From Neobacillus sp. PS3-34 (GTDB lineage: Bacteria; Bacillota; Bacilli; Bacillales; Cytobacillaceae): 64,000 nt of DNA. The notes below the pieces were generated by a model. The model had not been told where the DNA came from, did not search any database, and saw nothing but the letters and a program-made list of their open reading frames with translations. The position numbers and the translations under genes are program-made. Each line of letters starts with the position of its first letter. The first letter of the stretch is position 1. The stretch is from the NCBI RefSeq assembly GCF_030915465.1, contig NZ_CP133267.1, forward strand, positions 3,895,001 through 3,959,000, in the 5' to 3' direction. Of the stretch, positions 28,612 through 37,845 are shown piece after piece.

Positions 28612-29487
28612 TTAATGCTCTATCGGTTTTTTGTTTTCATCCAGTGTAAAGCCTTCTCCAAGAACGTCATGCACGACACTCACTGATACGAACGCATGTG
28701 GATCAACAGAGGTAATGATACCCTTCAAGCGGACAATTTCATTTTTGCCAACAACGCAATAAAGAACTTCCCGTTCATTTTTGGTAAATGATCCATATCC
28801 TCTTAAAACGGTAACTCCACGATCCATTTCGGCCATTATCTTTCGTGAAATTTCGTTATTTTGGTCAGAAATAATCATTGCTCCTCTTGCTGAATAAGCC
28901 CCTTCCTGCATAAAATCAATCACTCTGGCCCCAACAAAAACAGCTACAAGGGTATACATAGCCTCCCGGTAGGTCAGATAAGTTAGCAGAGAAAGCGCAA
29001 TGACACATGCATCAAATAAAAACATCGTCCGTCCCATGCTCCATCCGGCATACTTATGGACAAGCCTCGCTATGATGTCTACTCCGCCAGTTGTTCCTCC
29101 AAACCGGAAGATTATCCCTAATCCGATGCCTATGGAAACACCAGCAAACAGTGCTGCCAGAGTCAAATCTTCGTAAAGAGGCATATCAATTGGATAGCGC
29201 TGAAAGATCCATAAAAATAAAGAAACACCTACTGTGCCAATGATGGTATAAAGAAATGATTTCCTCCCTAACAGTTTCCAGCCTACAAAAAAGAGAGGAA
29301 TGTTCAAGATTAAGTTTGTATAAGATGGATCCCATTTGAACATAAAAAACAGCAAAAGGGTAATCCCGGTAAAGCCGCCTTCTGCTAAATGATTTTGCAT
29401 GTTGAAGTTGACGAGTCCAAATGAAAGAATTGCGGCTCCGACAATAATAAAAAAAATATTTTTAAGTCTAAGGCCAAATATCATCAT
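28612..29487 (-). CDS. ypjC: YitT family membrane protein (YpjC)
   Basis: A 291-residue protein with about six membrane helices (residues 1-170) and a C-terminal DUF2179 cytoplasmic domain (GVTVLRGYGSFTKNEREVLY region). The family signature RFGGTTGGVDIIARLVHKY is present near residue 127. Members are of uncertain transport function. Convergent with the metallopeptidase gene and divergent from ypjD, with 189 bases between the two starts. Confidence 0.9.
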   Translation of the reverse strand: MMIFGLRLKNIFFIIVGAAILSFGLVNFNMQNHLAEGGFTGITLLLFFMFKWDPSYTNLILNIPLFFVGWKLLGRKSFLYTIIGTVGVSLFLWIFQRYPIDMPLYEDLTLAALFAGVSIGIGLGIIFRFGGTTGGVDIIARLVHKYAGWSMGRTMFLFDACVIALSLLTYLTYREAMYTLVAVFVGARVIDFMQEGAYSARGAMIISDQNNEISRKIMAEMDRGVTVLRGYGSFTKNEREVLYCVVGKNEIVRLKGIITSVDPHAFVSVSVVHDVLGEGFTLDENKKPIEH

Positions 29488-29676
29488 TCATTCCTCCTTT
29501 TCCATAATTTTCTCCAAATCAGCGGTTATTATTATATAGGATTAAGGAATATTCAGCAATTCAAACAGGACAACCCTAAACAAATAAATCAAAAATATTT
29601 GTAAATAACCTTTAATTTAGCTAACATGAGAATGATATAGATGTTTAGCAATACTACATAATTGAGGTGAAGTAGA

Positions 29677-30024
29677 TTGGGCAGCAATGGAAAAACAATG
29701 CAGGAGCTTCAGAACGAGGTTCATACATATATAAGTCAATTTAAGGAGGGCTATTTTAGTCCGCTGGCAATGCTGGCTAGAATGACAGAAGAAATTGGCG
29801 AGCTTGCCAGAGAAGTCAATCATTATTATGGGGAAAAGCCGAAAAAAACGAATGAGGCTGATAGAACGATTGAGGAAGAATTGGGCGATTTACTTTTTGT
29901 CATTATTTGTTTTGCCAATTCACTTAATATAGACCTGGAAGAGGCACATGACTATGTCATGAATAAATTTAATACGCGCGATAAAGACCGCTGGACAAAA
30001 ATTGATCCTGGAAATATGGAGTGA
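29677..30024 (+). CDS. ypjD: MazG-like nucleotide pyrophosphohydrolase
   Basis: A 115-residue single MazG domain that would hydrolyse nucleoside triphosphates to monophosphates and pyrophosphate. The metal-binding helix pairs are visible as [18 protein letters not shown] and [21 protein letters not shown] 29677 is chosen because GAGGTGA lies six bases upstream and the N-terminus then matches B. subtilis YpjD. Five bases upstream of dapB, so co-transcribed with it. Confidence 0.9.
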   Translation: MGSNGKTMQELQNEVHTYISQFKEGYFSPLAMLARMTEEIGELAREVNHYYGEKPKKTNEADRTIEEELGDLLFVIICFANSLNIDLEEAHDYVMNKFNTRDKDRWTKIDPGNME

Positions 30025-30029
30025 AAATA

Positions 30030-30829
30030 ATGGAAAAAATAAAAATTATTATTGCTGGCCCCGGGGAAGAATGGGGCAGGAAGCAGTTAAGCTAGTGAAA
30101 AACACAGAGACCTTTGATCTAATTGCAGTAGTGGACAGAAAAAATGGGGGAATGAAATTAAGCGATTTAGAAGGCTTTCATAATATAAATGTTCCTATTT
30201 TTTCAGATTTTGAATTATGCCTGAAGGAATCGAAGGCAGATGTTTTGATTGATTTAACTACACCCGAAGTGGGCATGTATCATGCAAGGACTGCACTGCA
30301 ATACGGAGTCCGCCCTGTCGTTGGAACAACTGGATTTTCAAAAGAAGATTTAGAAGAGCTTGAAACAATTTGCAGAAACAGGAACCTTGGATGCATCATC
30401 GCACCTAACTTTGCCATTGGGGCAGTGCTGATGATGAAGTTTTCACAAATGGCTGCCAAGTTTTTCAGTGATGTTGAAATCATTGAATTGCATCATGACC
30501 AAAAGCTTGATGCACCATCTGGAACAGCAGTAAAGACGGCAGAAATGATTTCAGCTGTCCGTGAAGCAAAAAAACAAGGACATCCGAATGAGAAGGAAAC
30601 GATTAAGGGTGCCAGGGGGGCAGAATATGATGGGATGCATATCCATTCAGTCAGGCTGCCAGGTTTAATCGCACATCAACAGGTAATGTTCGGTTCTGAA
30701 GGTCAGACCATGACAATTCGGCATGACTCCTATCATCGCGGTTCCTTCATGTCAGGAGTAAAAGTTGCGGTAGAAACGGTCATGAAGCTGGATGTCTTTG
30801 TTTATGGACTTGAAAATATTTTGGAATAA
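30030..30829 (+). CDS. dapB: 4-hydroxy-tetrahydrodipicolinate reductase (frameshifted at the start)
   Basis: NAD(P)H-dependent step in lysine and meso-diaminopimelate synthesis, also feeding spore dipicolinate. The ATG at 30030 opens [10 protein letters not shown], then the frame is lost in a C run. Adding one C to GGCCCC at 30057-30062 restores [14 protein letters not shown], the dinucleotide-binding loop. [31 protein letters not shown] (catalytic His and Lys) follow. The repaired length is 266 residues. dapB is essential in Bacillus, so the break is almost certainly a sequence error. Confidence 0.94.
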
Positions 30830-30841
30830 GGGAGCTGGCTT

Positions 30842-31273
30842 ATGAATATTGCCTTAATCGCCCATGATAAAAAGAAAAATGACCTTGTTCAATTTGCAAC
30901 CGCATATAAAGCTTTATTTTCGGAGCATACACTTTATGCTACTGGAACAACAGGGCTTCGAATCAGTGAAGCAACAGGCCTGACAATCCATCGTTTTCAA
31001 TCGGGGCCGCTTGGAGGGGATCAGCAAATTGGTGCCATGATCGCTAAGAATGATATGGATGCCGTTTTCTTTTTCCGTGACCCTTTAACCGCGCAACCGC
31101 ATGAACCGGATGTGTCAGCGTTAATGAGGCTATGTGATGTCTATGCCATTCCACTCGCAACGAATATGGGGACGGCTGAAGTGCTCATAAAAGGTATAGA
31201 ACAAGGGCTTGTGGAGTGGAGGAACCTAAGAAAAGAAAGTAAGGGGGATTCAAATGCTGAAGAGCGGATTTGA
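30842..31273 (+). CDS. mgsA: Methylglyoxal synthase
   Basis: Converts dihydroxyacetone phosphate to methylglyoxal and phosphate. The 143 residues contain the phosphate-binding [12 protein letters not shown], the catalytic aspartates in [19 protein letters not shown] and [15 protein letters not shown]. Lies 12 bases after dapB and overlaps bshB1 by 20 bases; pairing with bacillithiol genes makes sense because bacillithiol detoxifies methylglyoxal. Confidence 0.97.
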   Translation: MNIALIAHDKKKNDLVQFATAYKALFSEHTLYATGTTGLRISEATGLTIHRFQSGPLGGDQQIGAMIAKNDMDAVFFFRDPLTAQPHEPDVSALMRLCDVYAIPLATNMGTAEVLIKGIEQGLVEWRNLRKESKGDSNAEERI

Positions 31274-31963
31274 TATCTTATCCTTTGGCGCTCATGCGGA
31301 TGATGTAGAGATTGGGATGGCTGGAAGCATTGCAAGATTATCATCGGAAGGCAAAAAGATAGCTATTTGCGATTTAACAGATGCGGACCTTTCGTCAAAC
31401 GGAACAGTTGAGACAAGGAAAAAGGAAGCTGCCATTGCTGCCGATATTTTAGGCGTTACGGAACGGATTTCGCTTGGACTGCCTGACCGGGGGCTTTTTT
31501 TGAAGGATGAATACATACGGAAAGTAGCAGAAGTCATTCGTTACTATCGGCCAAAAGTCGTCTTTGCACCTTATTTTGAGGATAGGCATCCAGACCATGG
31601 GAATTGTGCCAGGATTGTCGAGGAGGCTGTTTTTTCTGCTGGGATAAAAAATTTTCAGACAGACGGAAACAATTTGTCTCACCGTGCTGAAAACTTATTT
31701 TTTTATATGATTAATGGTTTTCATCGTGCTGATTTCCTTTTTGATATTTCTTTGTTCATTGATAAAAAGAAAGCGGCCTGAATGCCTATAAAAGCCAGTT
31801 TGAAAAAACGGCGAATAGCTTTGATACTCCTCTCGTAAATGGCTATATTGAAACAGTTGAAGCAAGAGAAAGATTGTTTGGTAAACAGGTGGGAGTCCAA
31901 TTTGCGGAGGGATTTAAATCTAAGAATCCTCTGCTTTTGAATCGTGATTTGTTAGGAGATTAG
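31254..31963 (+). CDS. bshB1: Bacillithiol biosynthesis deacetylase BshB1 (frameshifted once)
   Basis: Zinc-dependent removal of the acetyl group from GlcNAc-malate, the second step of bacillithiol synthesis. The LmbE/PIG-L motif [13 protein letters not shown] lies near the N-terminus with the third zinc ligand region [11 protein letters not shown]. The frame ends early at about 31781; adding one C to GGCC at 31775-31778 continues it as [20 protein letters not shown] and gives 236 residues, the exact B. subtilis length. ATG 31254 follows AAGGGGGAT. bshA starts two bases after its stop. Confidence 0.94.
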
Positions 31964-31965
31964 GA

Positions 31966-33116
31966 ATGAAGAAATTAAAAATTGGGATTACTTGCTATCC
32001 AACAGTTGGCGGATCAGGGGTTGTCGCAACAGAACTCGGAAAAATGCTGGCTGAAAAAGGACATGAAATCCATTTTATATCCTCGAGTATGCCCTTTCGG
32101 TTGAAAAGGGTATATCACAATATTCAATACCATCAGGTGGAGGTGAACCAGTACTCTGTTTTTCAATACCCTCCATATGATATTGCTCTGGCAAGCAAGA
32201 TAGCCGAGGTAATTAAAAGGGAAAATCTTGATCTCTTGCATGTGCATTACGCCATACCGCATGCAGTATGCGCAATACTTGCTAAGCAGATGAGCGGAAG
32301 GGATTTAAAAATCGTTACCACCCTTCATGGAACGGATATCACAGTTTTAGGTAACGACCTATCTTTAGCAGATGCTATAAAATTTGGGATTGAAAAATCT
32401 GACGCAGTAACAGCCGTCTCCAATTCGCTCGCAGACCAAACGTATGAATTAATCCGGCCGGATAAATATATTCAAACGATTTATAATTTTATCGATGAAA
32501 GAGTGTATCAAAAAGGTGATTGTTCTCATCTTAAAGAGGAGTACGGAATTGCGGTTAACGAAAAGGTTATTATCCATGTATCCAACTTTGGCCTGTAAAG
32601 AGGGTCACAGATGTTGTTAAGGCATTTGCAAAAATCACGGAAGCGATGCCAGCAAAGCTATTATTAGTTGGGGACGGCGCAGAAATGTCGATTGTTTGCA
32701 AGCTTGTCGGAGAACTGGGAATCAGGGAACGAGTTTTATTATTAGGTAAACAAGAAAACCTCGAAGAACTGTATTCGATAAGTGATCTAATGTTGCTGCT
32801 ATCCCAAAAAGAAAGCTTTGGACTTGTTGCACTTGAAGCGATGGCATGCGGAGTACCTTGCATTGGCACCAGGATTGGCGGGATTCCAGAGGTTATCGAC
32901 CATGGCGAAACAGGCTTTTTATGTGAACTGGGCGATATTGAGGACATTTCACAAAAAGCGATTACTCTTTTGGGAGATCCTGTGCTCCATCAGAAATATT
33001 CCAAACAAGCGATTGAAACGGTAAATAAAAAGTTCAGGGCAGAATTAATTGTCCAGCAATATGAAGATTTATATTTTAAGCTTTTAAGTGAAGGGAATTT
33101 GGTAACATATGATTAA
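31966..33116 (+). CDS. bshA: N-acetyl-alpha-D-glucosaminyl L-malate synthase BshA (frameshifted once)
   Basis: GT4 glycosyltransferase that joins UDP-GlcNAc to malate, the first step of bacillithiol synthesis. N-terminal domain starts [19 protein letters not shown], contains [12 protein letters not shown] and the C-terminal domain has [20 protein letters not shown] with the donor-binding glutamates. The two domains lie in different frames; one base is missing immediately 5' of GGCC at 32590-32593 (expected FRPVKRV or similar). Repaired length about 383. Overlaps cca by eight bases. Confidence 0.94.
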
Positions 33117-34311
33117 ATCGTTTATAGAAGCCGCCCCAGTACTGGAAAGATTAATACATGCAGGCTATGAGGCTTATTTTGTGGGTGGGTCCGTTAGGGA
33201 TTATCTCCTTGATAAGCCAATTAGCGATGTGGATATTGCCACTTCTGCGACCCCCTCAGAAATAAAAGCGGTTTTTTCTAAAACGGTTGATATCGGAATT
33301 GAACATGGGACCATTCTCGTTTTATATAAAAATAATTCTTACGAAATTACTACCTTCCGTTCAGAAGCGGAGTATGAAGATTTTCGCAGACCCAAAGAGG
33401 TTAAATTTATTCGCTCGCTCAAAGAGGATTTACAGCGAAGAGACTTTACGATGAACGCTATTGCAATGGACAGAGAAGGGTTGATAATCGATCCCTTTGG
33501 TGGGAAAAAGTCTATAGTTGAAAAGTCAATTCAAACTGTCGGGCAGGCAGATGATCGATTCAGGGAGGATGCCCTGAGAATGATGCGTGCAGTCCGTTTT
33601 GTCAGCCAGCTTTCTTTTACTATTGAAGAGGATACCTTTCAGGCATTAATAAAGAACAGACAGCTGCTTGAAAAAATTGCCACTGAACGTAAACGAGCTG
33701 AATTTGAAAAGCTTCTCACTGGTCAGGATCGCCGCAAGGCATTGAAATTGTTGCTGAATGCGGGGATTTATAAGTATCTGCCAGCGATGGAGATGCACGA
33801 AATGAGTCTGTCGAGGCTTTTCCAAGTAAATTGTGATTTTCTAACATTAAACGAAATGTGGGCCTTAATATTATATTGTTTGGAACATAAGGACAAAAAA
33901 TCTGCAGAATCATTCTTAAGAGAATGGAAACTTCCAGTAAAACAAATTAAAGATATTCAAAGTATTCACTATTATTTTACGGAGAGATTTAACAGCACCT
34001 GGCATAAATATGACCTCTATTTAGCAGGAAAGGAAACTATTTTATCTTCCCAACGGGTATTTGAAGCTGTTGCAGGAAAAGAAGAGCCTTCCTTAAAAGA
34101 GCACTTCTCCAGGATGTATGATAAGCTCCCTATAAAAAATCGTGCTGATCTGGCTGTAACGGGCAGTGAATTAATGAGCTGGTTCAATCGGGATGGTGGG
34201 CCGTGGGTAAAAGAAGCAATGGAATCAATAGAGCGGGCTGTGCTGGAAGAGAAGGTTAGGAATAGTACGGCTGAAATAAAGGAGTGGCTTTTAAATTGCA
34301 GTCAGAGTTAA
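33109..34311 (+). CDS. cca: CCA tRNA nucleotidyltransferase
   Basis: Adds or repairs the 3' CCA end of tRNAs without a template. The nucleotidyltransferase head has YFVGGSVRDYLLDKPISDVD near residue 20 (GGSVRD and the DxD metal pair), then RRDFTMNAIA and EDALRMMRAVRF. 400 residues, intact. ATG 33109 lies within the end of bshA, so translation is coupled. Overlaps birA by 16 bases. Confidence 0.97.
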   Translation: MIKSFIEAAPVLERLIHAGYEAYFVGGSVRDYLLDKPISDVDIATSATPSEIKAVFSKTVDIGIEHGTILVLYKNNSYEITTFRSEAEYEDFRRPKEVKFIRSLKEDLQRRDFTMNAIAMDREGLIIDPFGGKKSIVEKSIQTVGQADDRFREDALRMMRAVRFVSQLSFTIEEDTFQALIKNRQLLEKIATERKRAEFEKLLTGQDRRKALKLLLNAGIYKYLPAMEMHEMSLSRLFQVNCDFLTLNEMWALILYCLEHKDKKSAESFLREWKLPVKQIKDIQSIHYYFTERFNSTWHKYDLYLAGKETILSSQRVFEAVAGKEEPSLKEHFSRMYDKLPIKNRADLAVTGSELMSWFNRDGGPWVKEAMESIERAVLEEKVRNSTAEIKEWLLNCSQS

Positions 34312-35272
34312 GAAAAAAATTGCTCGATGCCTTTACAAATGCGGGAGATTCCTATCTTTCCGGCCAGGCAGTTGCTAATTTGGTAGGCTGTACAAGGACT
34401 GCCGTTTGGAAACACATGGAAGAGCTTAGAAAAGAAGGCTTTGAATTAGAGGCCGTAAGAAGGAAAGGGTACAGGATTATAAAAACACCCGAAAGAATGA
34501 CGGCAGATGAAATCCGGTTCGGTTTGAGAACGGAGAGTATCGGTAAAAATATTCACCATTTTGAAAGTGTAGAATCCACTCAAAAAGTAGCCCATCAGCT
34601 TTCCTATAACGATACTCCGGAAGGTACGGTAATTATCGCTGAGGAACAGACCAGCGGCAGGGGCAGGATGGACAGGAAATGGCACTCACCGAAATATACA
34701 GGAGTTTGGATGAGCCTGATTTTACGGCCAGCTATTCCTCCTGCAAAAGCTCCACAGTTAACGCTTCTTGCAGCTGTGGCAATTGTACAGGCAATTGAAG
34801 AAACAACAGGGCTGAAGCCTGAAATTAAATGGCCAAACGATATTTTGATCAACGGGAAAAAAGTGACCGGCATTTTAACAGAACTTCAGGCTGAAGCAGA
34901 TCGAATCCATTCCATAATCATCGGGATTGGCATTAATGTTAACCAAAAACAGGAAGACTTTCCTTTAGACCTTCAAACGACTGCCACATCCCTTGCAATC
35001 GAAAAAGGAGAAGCTGTGTCAAGGACTGAACTGGTCAGGAATGTATTTAAACACATGGAGAAATTGTATTTTATCTACTTGGAAAAAGGCTTTTTTCCCA
35101 TTAAACTTTTATGGGAAAGCTTCGCGATCAGTATCGGGAGGACTTTACGCGCCCGGACACTTACTTCAGTTATCGAAGGAAAGGCCTTGGGATTACCGAT
35201 GACGGTGTATTAAAAATTGAGGATAAACACGGGGTTATCCACCACATATATTCAGCGGACATTGAACTTTAA
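34296..35272 (+). CDS. birA: Biotin-protein ligase and biotin operon repressor (frameshifted near the end)
   Basis: Bifunctional: joins biotin to carboxylase carrier lysines and, as holo-repressor, controls biotin genes. N-terminal winged helix (SGQAVANLVGCTRTAVWKHM, residues 20-40), then the ligase loop SGRGRMDRKWHSP and KWPNDILINGKKVTGIL. The C-terminal SH3-like domain breaks at GGCC 35183-35186; adding one C gives KALGITDDGVLKIEDKHG and 325 residues, the family length. TTG 34296 is preferred because the earlier GTG at 34284 abuts the AAAGGAG site. Confidence 0.93.
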
Positions 35273-35314
35273 TCTTTAATTTCCTATCTTTTACGCTAGC
35301 CAAAATTCTTGTTT

Positions 35315-35326
35315 CTTTGCTATAAT
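35315..35326 (+). promoter_or_regulatory. Candidate extended -10 promoter of the panBCD leader
   Basis: TTTGCTATAAT: a consensus TATAAT at 35321-35326 preceded by TG and one base, the extended -10 form, which can work with a poor -35. No good -35 is visible. Confidence 0.5.
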
Positions 35327-35332
35327 TCGATT

Positions 35333-35477
35333 GGGCGGTATCCTGAGGAGCTGCACCGGCAGTGATTTTTTTACACATAATATGGTTTCTGCCTAGATCC
35401 GTAAAACGGACCGGGACAGAGGGATGAAACATGCTAAAGAGTAACGGGATCCTCTGCCTTCAGAAGGATCTTTTTGT
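35333..35477 (+). ncRNA. Structured leader RNA upstream of panB, candidate pan motif with terminator
   Basis: Between the promoter and panB lie two hairpin-forming modules that share CCT and ACCGG elements (35342-35365 and 35386-35423), followed by a terminator (GATCCTCTG / CAGAAGGATC, then T5, 35448-35475). The stretch CAGAGGGAT at 35417-35425 can pair with ATCCTCTG at 35449-35456, the 5' arm of the terminator, so the two folds exclude each other. Rfam knows a 'pan' RNA motif, often in tandem, before panB/panC/panD in Firmicutes; this position and layout fit it. The ligand is not known to me. Confidence 0.55.
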
Positions 35478-35545
35478 TTGCTTATATTACGCAGACGCTC
35501 ATATAACCGTTTTATCGCCTCTTTCTTATTAAAGGAGGAAAGCTG

Positions 35546-36382
35546 ATGAAGCAAACTACTGATTTTTTGAAAATGAAACAAAAGAATGAAAAGATCGTAA
35601 TGTTAACAGCTTATGATTACCCTTCTGCCATCCAGGCAGAACAAGGCGGAGTCGACTTCATTTTGGTGGGTGATTCTCTGGGAATGGTCGTTTTGGGCTA
35701 TGATTCAACTGTCCCTGTGACTGTTGATGATATGATCCATCATGCAAAAGCTGTTAAGCGCGGTGCGAAGGAAACTTTTATTGTAGTAGACATGCCTTTC
35801 CTTAGCTACCATTTATCAATCAGGGATACACTACAAAATGCGGGACGCATTATACAAGAAACAGGAGCCCATGCTGTAAAGCTCGAAGGTGCCGATGAGG
35901 TGATTGACCATATTTCCGCTCTTACAAGGGCAGGTATTCCTGTTGTTGCACATTTAGGCTTAACCCCACAGTCGGTTGGTGTTTTGGGCGGCTATAAAGT
36001 ACAGGGAAAGGAAGCAGCAGCTGCTCTGAAACTGCTGGAAGACGCAAAAAAATGCCAGGATGCCGGTGCTTTTGCACTTGTACTTGAATGTGTACCAAAA
36101 CAGCTTGCTGCAGAAATCACTTCGAATCTGGATATTCCTGTCATAGGAATTGGGGCAGGAATGGATGTTGACGGGCAAGTGCTTGTTTATCATGATATTT
36201 TGACATACGGAGTTGGCCGGGTTCCAAAATTTGTTAAACAGTATGCTTTTTTAAACGAATCAATTTCCGAAGCAATTCAAGCCTATGTGTCGGAAGTGAG
36301 AAATGTACAGTTCCCTGAAGAACAGCATTCCTTCACTATGAAAGAGGAAGAGCTAAAAGGGTTATACGGAGGCAAGGAATGA
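35546..36382 (+). CDS. panB: 3-methyl-2-oxobutanoate hydroxymethyltransferase
   Basis: Makes ketopantoate from 2-oxoisovalerate and methylenetetrahydrofolate in pantothenate (vitamin B5) synthesis. Family stretches [36 protein letters not shown] (metal and substrate site), KLEGADEV and [10 protein letters not shown] are present. 278 residues, intact. ATG 35546 follows AAAGGAGGAAAGC. It overlaps panC by four bases (ATGA). Confidence 0.97.
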   Translation: MKQTTDFLKMKQKNEKIVMLTAYDYPSAIQAEQGGVDFILVGDSLGMVVLGYDSTVPVTVDDMIHHAKAVKRGAKETFIVVDMPFLSYHLSIRDTLQNAGRIIQETGAHAVKLEGADEVIDHISALTRAGIPVVAHLGLTPQSVGVLGGYKVQGKEAAAALKLLEDAKKCQDAGAFALVLECVPKQLAAEITSNLDIPVIGIGAGMDVDGQVLVYHDILTYGVGRVPKFVKQYAFLNESISEAIQAYVSEVRNVQFPEEQHSFTMKEEELKGLYGGKE

Positions 36383-37226
36383 ATATAATCACTACAATTA
36401 ATGAAATGCAATCTGCAATGCTTAAACACAAAGCAAACGGGCTTTCTATTGGCTTTGTGCCAACAATGGGTTTTCTTCACGAAGGACATTTAACTCTCTT
36501 AAGAAAAGCAAGAGAAGAAAACGACATTGTTGTCATCAGCATCTTTGTAAATCCGCTTCAGTTTGGCGAAACGAGGATTTTTCGACATATCCGAGGGATT
36601 TTGAACATGATCGCCAATTAGCTGAAGGGGAAAAAGCTGATTATTTATTTTACCCGTCGGTTGAGGAAATGTACCCTAATACACCATCTGTTACAGTAAC
36701 TGTACAGGAACGCACCGATGTGTTATGCGGAAAATCACGCCCAGGACATTTTGATGGGGTCGCGACGGTCTTAACAAAACTGTTTAATATCGTCATGCCG
36801 TCAAGAGCTTATTTTGGCAAGAAGGATGCTCAACAGGTTGCTGTTATTGATGGATTAGTAAGCGACTTTCATTTTCCGATTAAGCTTGTTCCGATTGATA
36901 TTGTGCGTGAGGAGGATGGGTTAGCAAAAAGCTCCAGGAATGTAAATCTCCTTCCGCATGAAAGAACACAGGCTGCCAATCTTTATAGAAGCTTGATGAG
37001 TGCCCAGGCAGCAATCGAGAAAGGCCAAAGAAATCCTCGGGAATTAAAAGCACTTCTTGAATCCGCCATTCGTAATGAGACAGATGGCGAAATTGATTAT
37101 ATTGAAATATACAGTTATCCGGAACTGAAGCCAATTGAAAAAGTTGAAGGAACTATTATCATTGCCCTTGCAGTTAAATTTGCAAAAGTCAGGTTGATCG
37201 ATAATATTATCCTTACCGTTAATTGA
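36379..37226 (+). CDS. panC: Pantothenate synthetase (frameshifted once)
   Basis: ATP-dependent condensation of pantoate with beta-alanine. HIGH-type nucleotide loop [18 protein letters not shown] near residue 28, then after the break [28 protein letters not shown] and the KMSKS-like AKSSRNV. The frame is lost near 36569, just after VNPLQFG; a lost A in GGCGAAAACG (FGENEDF) is the simplest repair and gives 282 residues. Second gene of panBCD. Confidence 0.94.
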
Positions 37227-37291
37227 CTGGGTCGGTGAAAGCCAGACCAGTTGTAGATAGATAATATTGGAGAAAGAGGAGGAAATTAAGT

Positions 37292-37675
37292 ATGTTTCGC
37301 ACCATGATGAACGGCAAAATACATCGTGCCCAAGTGACAGAAGCGAATTTAAACTATGTAGGAAGCATTACGATAGATGAAAATCTTTTGGATGCGGTTG
37401 GTATGCTACCTAATGAAAAAGTGCAAATTGTTAATAATAATAATGGAGCACGACTTGAAACCTATATCATCCCTGGTGAAAGAGGAAGCGGTGTTGTCTG
37501 CTTGAATGGCGCTGCAGCCCGTCTTGTTCAGCCTGGGGATACGGTAATTATCATTTCCTATGTTATGGTTGCAGAAGAAAATGTGCGGGACCATAAGCCA
37601 AAGGTAGCGATAATGGGTGAAAATAACCAGATCAGTGAGCTTCTTCACGCAGAACCAGCCCATACCATTATGTAA
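37292..37675 (+). CDS. panD: Aspartate 1-decarboxylase
   Basis: Pyruvoyl enzyme that makes beta-alanine from aspartate. The proenzyme cleaves itself between Gly24 and Ser25 in [10 protein letters not shown], leaving a pyruvoyl group on the alpha chain; the active-site tyrosine stretch [15 protein letters not shown] follows. 127 residues, the usual size. ATG 37292 behind AGAGGAGGAAA. Last gene of panBCD, followed by a hairpin. Confidence 0.97.
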   Translation: MFRTMMNGKIHRAQVTEANLNYVGSITIDENLLDAVGMLPNEKVQIVNNNNGARLETYIIPGERGSGVVCLNGAAARLVQPGDTVIIISYVMVAEENVRDHKPKVAIMGENNQISELLHAEPAHTIM

Positions 37676-37724
37676 TCGCTTTTTATCTAATTAGCCTAAT
37701 TGGATTCTGTACTTAAACGCCTAA

Positions 37725-37752
37725 AGGCTCGCCAATCGGCGGGCTTCTTTAA
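37725..37752 (+). terminator. Terminator after panD
   Basis: AGGCTCGCC / GGCGGGCT stem with a short loop, followed by TCTTT. Confidence 0.65.
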
Positions 37753-37845
37753 TATTGATACAAAAAAACATTACAAAAGCTCATTTTCTTTTTCTTTTTT
37801 GCGTTTTTTATGATACCGTTGAATGACGAATGAATGAGGTGTTAA

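Noticed and set aside
35333..35545. T-box leader before panB
   Set aside because: No T-box bulge sequence (TGGNACCGCG type) or specifier-loop layout is visible; the tandem small hairpins fit the pan motif better.
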